From positions 4,859,800 through 4,923,799 of the forward strand of contig JAQFVV010000018.1 in assembly GCA_028023455.1 (NCBI GenBank): a stretch of 64,000 nt of DNA. The letters are read 5' to 3'. The translations under genes and the position numbers were made by a program. This document shows, one piece after another, positions 29,067-41,335 of this stretch; position 1 is the stretch's first letter; each line of letters opens with the position of its first letter. The notes under the pieces are model-generated. The model saw only the letters and a list, made by a program, of their open reading frames with translations, ran no database searches and was not told the origin of the DNA. This stretch comes from Epiperipatus broadwayi. Taxonomy: Eukaryota > Onychophora > Udeonychophora > Euonychophora > Peripatidae.

Positions 29067-31990
29067 CTTACATATCCACATAAACCATTAAATTCCCTCA
29101 TCACTCAAAATATTATAGCTCAGCACACCATCCTTCTTGATATAGAAGTCACTATAGACTATATACATATAAATATAGTAAAATGAATCCAAATAAAATA
29201 TGATTTCTGAAAGAAACAATAATACTGACAAACATTATTACATAAGGCAATATTTAATTACTTATATAGCATAACTCATATATCCAATTAAACATTCAAA
29301 ATTGACAAAGTTTATAAAGAAATGTATACTTATTTTTCTTTATTAACAACTTTGTCATAAACAAATGTACAACACATACATCATAACAACATGAAAGATG
29401 ACTGAATTTAAACACAAGCAATAAAACTATAAAAGTTCAAAGGATAGAAATAATAATTAAGAACCTTTATAATTAATCCCTTAAACATATATATGAATCT
29501 TAAAACATTACATAAATAATCAATTCAATACATGAATTTAAACATGATTCTAATTAACACTAAAATAAACTTCATTTTGGGTAATCGGAAAAGATGTGTT
29601 TTGAACAATGTTTTTCTTTAAAAGAGATATAAAAAAAACCTTGGACTAATCCACTCCATGAAAATTGTGATCGATCTTCATCAACTATCATCAAAGCAAA
29701 GCTATAAAATAACAAGGAAACCTTGAAAAATAAAGGAAAAACAAAGGGGACTCAATTTGACCATTGAGAATTTCAAACTAAAAAATCCAAGGACAAATTT
29801 TAAATGTATTCATCATTTCAAGAATATCTTGAAATCCCTAACTGAAGAATCATATTAATTCTAACCAGAGATTCTCAAGAAAAGAATATCTAGCCACCTA
29901 ATAAATTCATAAACTCTACTTAAATATTTACATAAATATACAAGTAATGATGTGTGGCTAAGTATAAAATGAATTTGTGGAGAAGTGTTTGTAACTATGG
30001 TTCTATAATTGCAAAAAAAAAAATAATAATATATACTTAAACCAACAAATATCAACCTATGCTGAAGATTGCATCAATGCACTACTCAGATCTTAGGATT
30101 CTATCTCACCAATTCAAGGGATACCATATAAAACGGTGAAATTTGAATCATCAGGAAGAATGTTCTAAAGTGTTCAAACCCAACTAACTGAATTAAGAAT
30201 TGTAAAATGTGGACATTCTCAATATTCACAAGACTTTTTCCTTCTTGGGCTTGCAATCATTTCAGGTTGATATCATAGAATTAATCTCATGCATATATTT
30301 TTTTCTTTATTTTACTTCTATTCATTATAATGGGTCAATCTATAATTTAAAAAAGAACACTATCATTTTATTTTTTTAATTAAAAATAAAATATAGGTCT
30401 AAGTAGCAGTTGCTTGCAGATGAATGTCATCATCATTAAAGATGAAAGTAAAAGTCTATTTTGTAAAACATTAACTGCCTTCACTATTATAGGAACAATG
30501 TTGTCTATACTAATTCTGTTTATTATTTTACCTATTTTTTTTATATAAATGACTAAAAACTCTTAGTTTACTATCGTTAATGAAACAAATAATGGCAGGA
30601 GGGGAGTCTTAAAATCACGATCTTCATAGATCAAAATAATTAATTAATGTACATATATTTCCTTCTTGGAATAATAATTTCAATGACTCTAAATTATCAA
30701 GCAGTATATAAATATTAATAAAATTTTAATTTTTTTATCTAACTTCAAATGTGCCATAGGATGTCAAATGATTGATTATCTTTTGAAAAAAAGGGGTTTG
30801 GAATAATAAATATTGATATGATAAATCAAAAAATAAACATGGATGTCCATAATCAATAAGCTGTTAATTTTCTTTTTTTTGTAAATAAAATTGTTAAATG
30901 TATTATTCCAAATTAAATTCAATTGTAGGTATTTTGTCTTATTTGATCATCAATTCATCATACTCATCCTCTTATAAAAATATTATCATTCCCTGAAGTA
31001 GAATATCATGCATATACTCTGAGCTTGAATCCTGGGACATAATAGAAATTAACATTGGGAAAAATGAATGAAACTCTACAAAGGTACTCTGAAACTCCCA
31101 TATATGTTTATCCCATTTTTTCATATTTGAGATCGAAGTTGGCCATGAGTTGAGGACCTTAGGAATTTTAAATTTTTCCTTTTTTTCATCCACTTTGATG
31201 ACTTAATAGGTATTTTGTCATGAAAGGCCATGTCCTGTTCCATTACAGTTAGCACAACCAAGCCAGTGGGGCTACAAATCTTATAATGATAGTATAATCA
31301 CAAGGTCGAGAGATGTTTTATTATATCTGATTCAACTAAATTGCAAGACTACCAATGTTATAATTATAGTATAGTCTGATCTTGCTAACTTTAGAGGCTA
31401 TGGTAGTCCTCTTATATACAAAAATTATTATCATGATATAATGAATTGATACTAAATAATCAAATATTACCAATGAGTAAAAAAATTAAACAACATGAAA
31501 TTGTATGTCATCAGTCACTTAAACGATCTAAATCTTAAGATCTAAAAGTAGTAAAAATAGAAAATTGAATTAAACAGCACCTTACAAAAAAAGAAAGAAA
31601 AGTAAAATATTTCTTTGCATATTAAATGAAATATAGTGATAGAAAATCTCTCCACAATGTCTCTTAACATACTTCAGTCAAATAGGTAAAGAAAACAGAG
31701 AATAATATAGATTTAAATATTAAATAAATAATTACAAAAAGTAGGATAAAAATTATGGAGTAAATAATTACAAGAAGTAAAATAAAAATTATGGAGTCAA
31801 AAAATATTAGTAAAGTAAGAAATGAAATAGAAATATGAGGTAAAGACTGATCTTCTAGAAGATCTAGACAAAGAACAAAATGTTTGTACATCTGAGGGAA
31901 GGGGGGCTATACTAGAAAATATTCAATCCTCCAAAAAATTACTGATCTCACAGACACAAAAAGAAAAACAAATCAAGCACTAATGACATC
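29067..31990. other. Intergenic DNA; possible 5' flank of the gypsy element
   Basis: No gene recognised. A 36-bp tandem duplication lies at about 31726-31797 (TAAATAATTACAAAAAGTAG...). The stretch 31225-31420 is slightly GC-richer and could be a worn LTR of the following retrotransposon, but no matching copy was found at its other end. The minus-strand frame 30972-31193 is unassigned. Confidence 0.35.
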
Positions 31991-33290
31991 TTGTTTAATC
32001 AATTGAAAGCAATGATTCAACAACTGTCAGTAAATATAACAACTGAACTATCAAAAGTGGAAAAACAAAATACTGAGTTATTCACAAAAATGGAAAAGCA
32101 AACTGCTGTATTTATTGAACTCAAAGCGGAATTGAAATCAGAGTTATCTGAATTAAAAACTGACATAGCAAAACAAAATGCTGTCATAAACCATTTGCTG
32201 TCAGATATCAATATTAAATTACTAGAAATAAAAAAGACAATAAGGAACAGGACCTTAAATGTGAACAAAGGTTTAACAAACTCAAAAAAATACTGAAAGT
32301 AAATTAGATAGTAAGTTCTTAGAAATGAAACAAAACCATAAGTTCAAATTAGAAATGGAACAAGGTTAAAGAAAATATCAAATATAGATAGATAAACTAG
32401 AAAAGCTATAATTAAAGATGAATCAAGCTAAGGAAGATTTAGAAAATAAACTGTTAATTCAGGAAAAGAAAATCAAAGTAATAAAAAACGATTTAAATAT
32501 ATTGAAATAAAACAAGGTTTAACCAAAACACAAGTGTTGCAAAACAAAAACAACATTGAAAAGTTAATTGAGAGCCATGATAATCTACAAAACGAAGTTG
32601 AAACCATCATCCTTTCTGTTAACCAAAGAATTGAAAATTTAGAACTTGAATATTCCAACAAATTGGAAAAGATTAAAGAAAGTCAAATTCAGAATTCCCA
32701 AAATCCCAAATCGTCAGTAAATTTAACATTAGAAAAAAAGAATATCATTGATATCAAACAAAGTAAATCAAGTAATCATTTCGAGATATATGAAGAATTT
32801 GAAAATGTACCCCAAACGTCTATTAGTGATGACACTGGTCTTAATAAAAATAAGGAAGATATGAATGATCCATTGATATACACATCTATGAACAATTTGA
32901 ATGAAACTATCCTTTTAATAATAATCCTGTCACAATAAATAATATCAAACAATTTGTGAAGATGTTTAAAGGCTTTACAAATGAATTACCAATGAGTTTG
33001 AATTTATACTTCTTGCTAAACACCAATTTAACTAAGGGGAAAACATTAATAGTAGCTTATAGTCACTTACAAGGTGACACATAATCATAGTGGGAATCCT
33101 TATTCCAAATACTAGCCAACTTTAATGATTACCAAGCATTATTGATTAAGAATTTCCGAAACAAGGATCACCAGGAGGCTCTATTGTATTAGTTATTACA
33201 GAAAAATATATAAGTACTCCTGGAGAAACTTTGACCAAATTTTTCAGAAGGCAAGTTGCTAAGCTCTAAACTTTAGATATCTATCAACTA
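31991..33290 (+). pseudogene. gypsy gag remnant with coiled-coil N-terminus
   Basis: Frame 31991-32296 is a heptad-rich helix (FNQLKAMIQQL..., repeated Glu/Lys/Leu spacing). Frame 32534-32938 continues the coiled coil (NNIEKLIESHDNLQNEV...) and then becomes acidic and Ser-rich. From about 32925 to 33290, in shifting frames, come a capsid-like piece with YSHLQGDT, WESL, NFNDYQALLIKNFRN and KDHQEALLY, typical of gypsy capsid/gag. It would form the particle that packages the element RNA. Two or more frameshifts separate the coiled-coil parts. Confidence 0.7.
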
Positions 33291-33779
33291 AGTCCAAAGT
33301 AAGATAATCAGAATAGTTAAGCTTAATCTACACTTGAACATAAAGCAGTCTTTACTATAAATTAATAGTCAAAGTATTGAACAAATAATAGACAAATAGT
33401 ATATACAGACACCAACACATATCTTATGATAAACAAAATCCCTGGGAAACTCCTATCACTGGAAAGGGAAGTAAAAAACACATGGAAATAACCATGAATT
33501 AAACAATAAATACAGTTATGATATGAATTCTGAAAATATACCATGTAATAGCCAACACACACAGTTCAAACTCACATGTAATAAAATTATATTTAAAACC
33601 ATGCCTAAACCAAACTAGAAGTAAACTTGAGAAATAGTTTTTCACTTCAAGACCACTTGTACAGTAAGAGGAACAGAAATACAGTTATGAATAAGGAAAT
33701 CACCAATCCTACTTGTTTATAAGAAGATAAAACCCTGAATTATGCTTTACAAAGCTGCCTCATGATAGCAATTATGTTT

Positions 33780-34090
33780 GAGGATTTACTAGTTAAGATT
33801 TTATTAGATACTAGTAGTTAGATATCAGTAATTTTCAATTTATTTTATCGAAGAAATTCAAATATTAAAACTCTACCTCTCAAATCAATACAGATTACCA
33901 TAGCAAACAATAGAAAGATAGTACAAAAACAGATGTAGGTAAAATTACAGCTCAATGAAACATTCATCTATCATGTCTTTCATATTTTAAATAGCCTCAT
34001 CCATGAAGTTGTTTTAGGAGCAGATTTCTTACATATGAACAAGTGCACACTTGATTTCAAAAATAAATTAGTTTATATAAATATCAAGTT
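33780..34090 (+). pseudogene. gypsy retropepsin-like protease remnant
   Basis: ILLDTSS at about 33797-33817 resembles the catalytic 'LLDTGS/A' triad of retroviral-type aspartic proteases, followed at once by a stop. Downstream, VLGADFLHMNKCTLDF (about 34004-34055) matches the second conserved block 'LG.DFL....LDF'. Broken; cannot be functional. Confidence 0.6.
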
Positions 34091-34229
34091 TATAGACATG
34101 GCATTACTGCCAAATCATGATCTATCTGAAATTGATTGCATGATAGCAAACACCCCAAAAGCGCTCTTAAATAAAAAAAACTGCAGAATCAAATTTAACT
34201 GTAGATGATAACATAGATAATCTGTGATC

Positions 34230-34930
34230 AATAATTAATGAATATAATACCATATTCTCTGAAATACCAGAAATAATAGAAGGGTTTCAACAAAAAATTA
34301 AATTATCTCAAAACCAACCATTTCAATCCAACTCATATCCAATCCCAGGATGAAGTAAATAAGCAGATCAATAAAAGGATTGATTGGGGAATAATCTCCA
34401 AATGCTCCTCACCATACTGCAACTAGATGCCAGACAATTAAATAAAATAACTATTTCAGATAGGAATATGTCACTATCCATACACAAATTATTCATGAAA
34501 TTCAATAATAAAAAAGTATTTTTTACTTTTGATCAAATTATTGGCAGATAGAATTTCACCCAGAAAATCACCAATATACAGCATTCTGCTATGAAGGATT
34601 TACTTACCCAATTTAATAGGATGCCATTTGGATTAGGTGCTGGTTTAATAAGATGTTTAGATAAAACCCTTTCTTCTGAGATTAAACATAGTGACTATCT
34701 ATATAGATGACTTATCATAGCATCATCTACCACTGAAGAACATCTTCAGCATTTAAAAAATTTTTCAAAGGGATAAACCTCAATTTTAAGAAGAATACAT
34801 TAGTATGCAATGAAGTAGTCTTCTTAGGTCATATTATTAGTTTAATGGGGTAAGGCCTTGTCCTAATAAGATTAGTACAATGCAGATTTTCCCTAAGCCT
34901 AAAAACAAAAAGCAAATCTGATTATTTCTG
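34230..34930 (+). pseudogene. gypsy reverse transcriptase remnant
   Basis: Recognisable pieces are 'INKRIDWGII' (about 34350-34390, template-grip region), 'FNRMPFGLGAG' (about 34610-34640), the palm motif YIDDL at about 34698-34712 holding both catalytic aspartates, EEHLQHLKN after it, and VVFLGHII-like near 34815. Frameshifts lie between all of these. Confidence 0.8.
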
Positions 34931-35129
34931 GGATTATATAATTTTTATAACTGTTTCTATCCAAAAAATTTTGATCACATGAAACTGTTCTTAAAATTAA
35001 TCAAAAAAGATGAACAATGGGACTGGACCAAAGAACAATACAAGGAATTTGCTAAAATGAAAACAGGATTTTTAGATCAAGTTATGCTAGCTTTTCCTGA
35101 TTTTAATACACCCACCCTTCATCATTCAA

Positions 35130-35530
35130 ATTAATAGTGGTGGGTATGGATTGGGTATAACCTTATTCCAAATCCAAGAGGATGGTCAAACAGGAGTTTC
35201 TTTATTTCATTAGCCATCTCTTAAAAAAGTCTAAAAATAAATTATACAGTTACTGGGAAAGAAGCACTAAAAATAGTGTGGGCTTTCCAAAAATTTTAAG
35301 AAGTGCTTCTTGGATCAGAGATGATAGTGATCACTAATCACAAAAGCTTCAAATTTTTAAATCACAGCTACTTTATTAATAGTTGCCTTCTTATATGGAG
35401 TTTGCTGTTACAAGAATTCAATTACTCAGTATAATATTATAAAGGATCTAAAATCATTGTAGCTGATGTGCTAAGTTGAAATTCATGTCATCCAGATAAC
35501 ATCTAAGGGCAGACAATACTTACATTTTAA
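35130..35530 (+). pseudogene. gypsy RNase H remnant
   Basis: In shifting frames: TGKEALKIVWAFQKF (about 35250-35300), GSEMIVITNHKSFKFLNHS (about 35310-35370; the family has TDH with the catalytic Asp, here Asn) and LLLQEFNYSV (about 35405-35430), then a KGSKIIVADVLS piece. This is the normal RNase H block between RT and integrase. Confidence 0.75.
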
Positions 35531-35699
35531 ACATTAATTTCCTGCTTAATGAAAATGTAGAGAACAATTTAATAAATATTCAGAACCTTCAAACCCAAGA
35601 TAAATATCTGTCTCTCATTATTAAAACTTTAAAAAAAGAGTAAATTCTTTATAAAGTCCACAAATATTATCAATTAGATAAACAGGTCTTAAAATACAA

Positions 35700-36570
35700 A
35701 TTAAACAATGACAAAGACAAGTGGAGGATAATAGGTTCACTCATACAATATGTATACTGTTTTTATAGGCACTACAGAGCCCACAAAACTGAACAAATAT
35801 TAAAAGACTAATTTTACTAGTCTAGAATGTACAAAGATATCACAAATAAAATCCAAGGTTGTCACATATGCCTCAGGTACAAGCCAATAAACAAAAATTA
35901 CATAAAGTTTAGTAAATTCAATTAACCCAGAAAGACCAAACAAGATATTAGCTGTGGACTTCTATGGTCTATACCTCCATTCATTAGCCAAAATACTTGC
36001 TAGTAGCCTATGATCTCTCCTCAAAATTGGTGTCAGCTTACCCAATACCTTAAATTACTACTAAACATACTATAAAAGTATTAGACACATTCCATTTTGA
36101 AAATGTAGAATAACCAGGGACGATCTTAACTGATTATAGTATCACTTTTCTATTCAAAGAATGGATCTCATGGGTAGAAAATTATAAAATAAAACATTCG
36201 CTAACCTCTATTAGAAATCCACACTCAAACTCATATGAACAAATAATGTGAGATCTTGGATGTTTATTCAGGACTTATTAGAGGATAGGCATAAATGTTG
36301 GGTGAAACATATCAGGATGTAATTAACTTCCTAAACTGAAGTGTAAATGAATCCATTGGATTTGCACCCATCACATTACAATTGGGTCAATACACCTCAA
36401 TCCTATTCAAAAAACCCAAGCCAAGGCTTATAAAATCACCCATAAATCTGGAAAATGATTGAAAAAAGTGTAGCAAAAATTGATACAAATGATCAAAAGA
36501 TAAGCCAAAAACAAAAAGAAATCACAATACCAATTTAAAATTGGAAACAGAGTATTTTATGTTTTTTAAC
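35700..36570 (+). pseudogene. gypsy integrase remnant
   Basis: HYRAHKTEQILK (about 35767-35805) and CHICLRYKP (about 35865-35890) form the N-terminal HHCC zinc module. ILAVDFYG (about 35945-35970) has the first catalytic Asp; LTDYSITFLFKEW (about 36128-36165) the second; then ENYKIKHSLTSIRNPHSN (about 36178-36230) leading to the Glu helix, whose Glu appears lost; then HKCWVKHIR and FAPITLQLGQ. Inactive. Confidence 0.8.
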
Positions 36571-37490
36571 ATGTAGATTTCATCATTGAAAAGTAGGTAA
36601 TGTCTGGTTTTTTAAGATGAAAAAATATTCCAATGGTTTTGAAACACTAAGAATAAAATTTAGATTATTTATCCTTTTTATAATAAATTATCACTCCTCA
36701 CAAATTCTCAATACACTGTACAGTTCTGAGTGAATATTGCTGCTTTTCACCCCATTATTTTGATCCAGTTAACAACATTTAAAATAAATGAAAAGAAAAT
36801 CACAAAGAAATTTAGATGGACTTCTGTTGAAGCAAAAACAAGAAGTTTTATTTTTACCTTTTTCCATTTACTTTATAGTAACTATAGCAATACCTTTTAT
36901 TTACTCTTTCATCAATTCTAGCTAGTGTTCCATAAATAAAAATCTTACTAACTATTAATGACAAATAAAAATAATATTTCACCATTATTACAGATAACAA
37001 ACATTAGGGTTTTTTTTTACAAATATTTGTTTTATTTTAACACAAGTGAAACCATTTATAATACATTCTCACTATACTTTACTGGAAATATATTTTCACC
37101 CATATATCTTTAGAGTATAATATTATACAAATAGAATAACAAATAATATTTGAGATATTAGACATTTAATTGCATTCTTTATAATTTATTATTGTGAATG
37201 CAGTAACAAAAATACTTATAATAAAAGAATAATAATTATATCCAAACCATATATATGTACTTTATTATTCACATATCCAAATTAAAATGAATAAAGTCAA
37301 TTCACAATCTTGAACAATACAATTAATAAAAAAGAATAGCCATACAGTTCAATGATTTATAGGCTAAGATATCCACCATCAAAATCACAGAATGAAAAAT
37401 TCAAAACTGACATTTTACCACATTCTTAAAGTCATCTCAAATTTCAGCAGGTAATTCTGTGTTTTTATTATGTTTTTATTTTTTCTTTAG
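36571..37490. other. Intergenic AT-rich DNA, possible 3' flank of the gypsy element
   Basis: No LTR could be matched. The open frame 36730-36921 (plus) is Phe- and Lys-rich and unrecognised. Confidence 0.4.
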
Positions 37491-37494
37491 TTAG

Positions 37495-37580
37495 TTTGTG
37501 TGTGTATATATATATATATATATAGTAACCCCCAAATATGTGTGTATATATATATATATATATAGTAACCCCCAAATATC
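37495..37580. repeat. Direct duplication of a TG/TA microsatellite unit
   Basis: GTGTGTATATATATATATATATATAGTAACCCCCAAATAT occurs twice in tandem with a period of 40 bp and no visible changes. The minus-strand open frame across it (37468-37701) is partly a microsatellite artefact. Confidence 0.93.
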
Positions 37581-40500
37581 TGTAGTTCAACCATATTGGC
37601 ATGAGAACAGGACATATAATAATGTGTGAATAAAATAAAAGAAAGTAGACACTAATATAAGAACACAATGGGCTGGCTATAATGAGAGTGAAGATGAGCA
37701 TATGAGTAGAGCATGAATGAAAGAGGATACAGTACTAAAGACATTACAGTACAATGATCCTAAATCACTTACATTCTAGCATTACATAAAGCATACAGAT
37801 TAAGCTAACTTTCAATACATGAAAGATAATAATATCAAGATGTATGTGTTCAACTTGCAATTATATTATATTATTAATAATCAGAAAGATATTTGTCTAG
37901 GAAATGATCATGGACTTAGCAGAATGAAATGGATGATAAATGAATAAAAATGTACAAGGTTAAAAAGAGTAATGAAGAGCAAATAATGATTAACTAATGC
38001 AAATGAATAATGAATAGATCCAAGAATGTGAAGAAGAGAAAGGGAATGTGTTAAGGTAATGTATAGTTAATTTTGAAATGAAATAGGGATCAATGAAGTA
38101 TGAATAAATTATGCTTGTGTAATAAAATGAAATGATAATGGAACTAAAAGAAAATAAAGAGATGGATGAATTATTACAACAATGTTGGTGATGATAAATG
38201 GAATCCTGAGATATTAATATGATGTTACTAAAACAAAAACAAGAGATTCAAAATTTAGATAATGAAAGAAAAAGGGTTAAATCTTTGGGTATCAATAAAA
38301 ATAATAAGAATGAAGATAAGAAGCTAAAATAATGTGCATTAAATGACTTAAGAAATAAGTCACACAAGCAAAATAAAAGTTTAAAGTCATTGATCAATAA
38401 TTTCTCAGGGTTTATAAGATTTTCGCAATTTCTTATTGTATATCTGAATCAGCAATAGGGATTTTATGGTTATCCAAATATAGACAATTAAAATAAATCA
38501 TATTACATAAGGGGAATTACTAAAGGATATTTAATTTTTTTTACTGGTAATAATAAAGACACACTCTAATCTTCTTAATAACTCAACAAATCCATAATAA
38601 TAAGATAAACATAACAGTTATGTTAACCATTAGATAATGTTAAAATATTTTGATCACAATTACTACAATAATAATAGGACAATAATAACAGCATCTAAGG
38701 ATAATTTTAATTTGCCCTCTTTGATCAGTATGACTAAGCTCAGTGAATATTTGTATCTTACAATATATTGGGATATTATTCTTTAGTATCAAATATTTGG
38801 TTTTTAAGATATCACTTTAAAATAATATCTCTGCATAATCGCAACAATATTCTAATCAGTCAATAGTAAAATTTTATATGCTTTAAATATAAAAGTTAAT
38901 AAAATTTATTAATGGCAATAGCAATATTAATAATATGGTGTAATGGTAAGAATTGTACATCCATGCAATAAAATACAGAGTATAGGTAAAACACACCAAA
39001 GCTGATGGAATCTAGATGATGAGACCCAGAGATCAAACAATGTTCAATTTGTTCACCTTTGCTCATTGATTTACTATAACATGAATGAATGACATTTCCC
39101 AAGTTACACATAAGTTTTTACTTTAATTTGTGTGCTGACAGTAGCAAAAGATGAAGCAAGAGACTCAAGGGAATAATAACTAAATTACCCAATAAATTAA
39201 TCAAATACACACATATATAGTTGGCTAGATAATGCATATATTAATAATTAGTACTAATGAGAGTGGATTTAGAAAAGATTTAATAATGAATTGCAAATAA
39301 CACACTAAACATTTATAAGTTTTAAACTATTTAATTATTAAATAATACAAAATATAAGTGCATTATTTACACACAAAAGTGTTTACAATGATGAGTGGAT
39401 TTAAATGCATGTTCTCATCTTTTATGCACTTTGAAATCATTTAAGACTAACATTTATCACAAATTACTATGGTCTCTAATCATGCCTTGATTAAGACATG
39501 CCATTCTTATGAGCTTTGCTAATAACTAAATCTTACAAGAATGATAACTAATAAATATAACTACTACATAAATAGCATGCAATGAGCACTAAATGTGCTC
39601 TCTATACAGATTGCCTCACGTAAAATGGATTGGAGGTTCAGATTAATGCTGTACTAATATTATGGAGGGCAAACTGGCAACTTGTAGTGTAACTTCCAAG
39701 ATTATAGTGCTACATAAACTAAGTAAAGGTTGTATCTCAAAGGTGTAATTACTCTTGGGAATTCAATACCAAGTACTTGGGTCCTGTGGATCATAAGACC
39801 AGGTATTACAAAAGGAACATTATAGTTTGGTTATCGGAGCAGCTTAATATATAGTTTTGGACTCTTGAAGAGAGCTGTCCAAAGTAAGAATAATGGAGTG
39901 TCCCATACACCAAAGCCTATTTCAATAAGAAAATACATATAGCAAGGCATATAGCACTATGTGCTTTATAGGGACACATTCATAATGCATTCTAAATATC
40001 CAATTAATATTAAAATTATTAAAGCACTAAATCTGTAGTTCAATCTACAAACCAGTTCATAAATTAGCATAGTTAAATCATGCAAAAAGGGGGTAATTAT
40101 AAGTGATCTAATTTATATATAGTTTATAAGAATACACTAAGGAAGAGTAAAATATATTTAGGACTTAATTAACTAACTGTTTATAATATGATTTTAAAAT
40201 ATCATACTTGTCATTACTCAACTTATTAATATGCAAACCTGAATTAAAATAAGCTAAAACATAGTAGTTTAACCAACATATATAATTGTAGGTTTTCAGA
40301 TTGGAGATTTATACATGTGCTAAAAAGCAACATAAATTGGCTATGGGAGAGCTTCCAATCATCTCTCCAAAATTATTAATATTATCAATCTCCACTCTGA
40401 ATTAAAATGTAGCATAAATTAATGAAATAAGCAATAAAATATAAAATAAGATAGGTATGATCACAGATTAGAAAGATATAGATACAATAATAGCTGAATA

Positions 40501-40690
40501 CAATTATAATTTCAACAGACTATTAAATTAGGATTACTTGGTCTAAAAGAGGCAAGATTTTTACAATGATTATTATAAAATTAAAAGTACATGATAGTTT
40601 CATTAAAATTATTTCACACAGTTTATTTATTATAAGTTATTATTTATGAATGTTCAATATTTATAGCTATCCTTAGAGAGTTATGAAATT
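37581..40690. other. Intergenic DNA; C-depleted tract and possible SINE
   Basis: About 37880-38340 is markedly purine-rich and C-poor on the plus strand. Near 38935-39060 an A-box-like TGGTGTAATGGTAAG and a weak B-box-like GAGATCAAAC suggest an old tRNA-derived SINE. The minus-strand frame 38896-39111 overlaps it and is probably not a gene. 39600-39900 is slightly GC-richer and unassigned. Confidence 0.4.
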
Positions 40691-40769
40691 AGTTTAATTT
40701 TAGATTTTATTTTATAGAGCTCTGGGAGAAGATATATTTACCAATAATCTTCTAGCTGAGGCATTTTCA

Positions 40770-41014
40770 TGGCATTTGACACTGGCTTACTCTGTGGAGC
40801 TTGTATGTCTCTGGCATCATCACAGAAGGCTGTTGATCTTGAACTTTGCCATCATCCTGTACAGACCTTCTGATAGGAAGATCGCAACTGGTTGCCTTCG
40901 AGCCAACAGTTTCCATTGTAAAATGAGGCATAGCCTCCAGTGGAAATACTTTACAAAATTCAAGACAGTGAACTCTGATGTTTGAATTTTTGGGATGTTT
41001 ATATCCACACTTTT
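40770..41014 (-). other. Unassigned open frame in a GC-richer island
   Basis: In one minus-strand frame about 80 codons are open, from just after a stop near 41015 to a TGA near 40770, with balanced composition (for example CLEFCKVFPLEAMPHFTM, then DLPIRRSVQDDGKVQDQQPS). It has no upstream ATG before residue ~30 and no convincing splice sites. Open frames on both strands overlap it (40776-40985 plus, 40820-41032 minus), as expected in a less AT-rich patch. It could be a worn exon, a mobile-element fragment or chance. No family recognised. Confidence 0.3.
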
Positions 41015-41039
41015 ACTCTCCCCCCCCCCCACTGTAATA

Positions 41040-41335
41040 CCGTGAAGTTGTTTACAAGTTTTAGTTTTACAATTTAAGTTTTAACGTCTTTCTGCTACTT
41101 TAAAGAAGAGCAGAACAAAAATTAATTTATTCAGAAAATAGTGCAGCTTGACTACTTCTCCTTTGTCTTAAAATCTATTTTATAACTCTTGCAAAACCAC
41201 AAAGTTGTTTACAAGTTTTAGATTTAAGTTTTAATTTTTAACATTTTATTAGTTTAAAGAAGATGACAATAAAATTAAATTCTATTTTATAACTCTTGCA
41301 AAACCACAAAGTTGTTTACAAGTTTTAGTTTTTAA
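41040..41335. repeat. Short diverged tandem repeat, unit about 110-135 bp
   Basis: AAGTTGTTTACAAGTTTTAG occurs three times (about 41045, 41203 and 41312). The last two copies share the longer block CTATTTTATAACTCTTGCAAAACCACAAAG before it. Unit spacing is uneven because of small indels. It adjoins a C homopolymer (41022-41032). Confidence 0.75.

Larger units (their letters stand above)
31991..36570 (+). mobile_element. Ty3/gypsy LTR retrotransposon interior, multiply broken
   Basis: gag, protease, reverse transcriptase, RNase H and integrase remnants follow in that order on one strand, the order of Ty3/gypsy elements (integrase after RNase H, unlike copia). Every domain is interrupted by stops and frameshifts; the longest intact frames are 101 and 134 codons, in gag. 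The tRNA primer-binding site and flanking LTRs were not identified, so the coordinates cover only the coding remnant. It is inactive by any reading. Confidence 0.85.

Noticed and set aside
31225-31420. 5' LTR of the gypsy element
   Set aside because: Slightly GC-richer, but no matching 3' copy, primer-binding site or TG...CA ends could be found.
32017-32268. Minus-strand open frame over the gypsy gag
   Set aside because: Antisense shadow of the coiled-coil gag frame on the plus strand.
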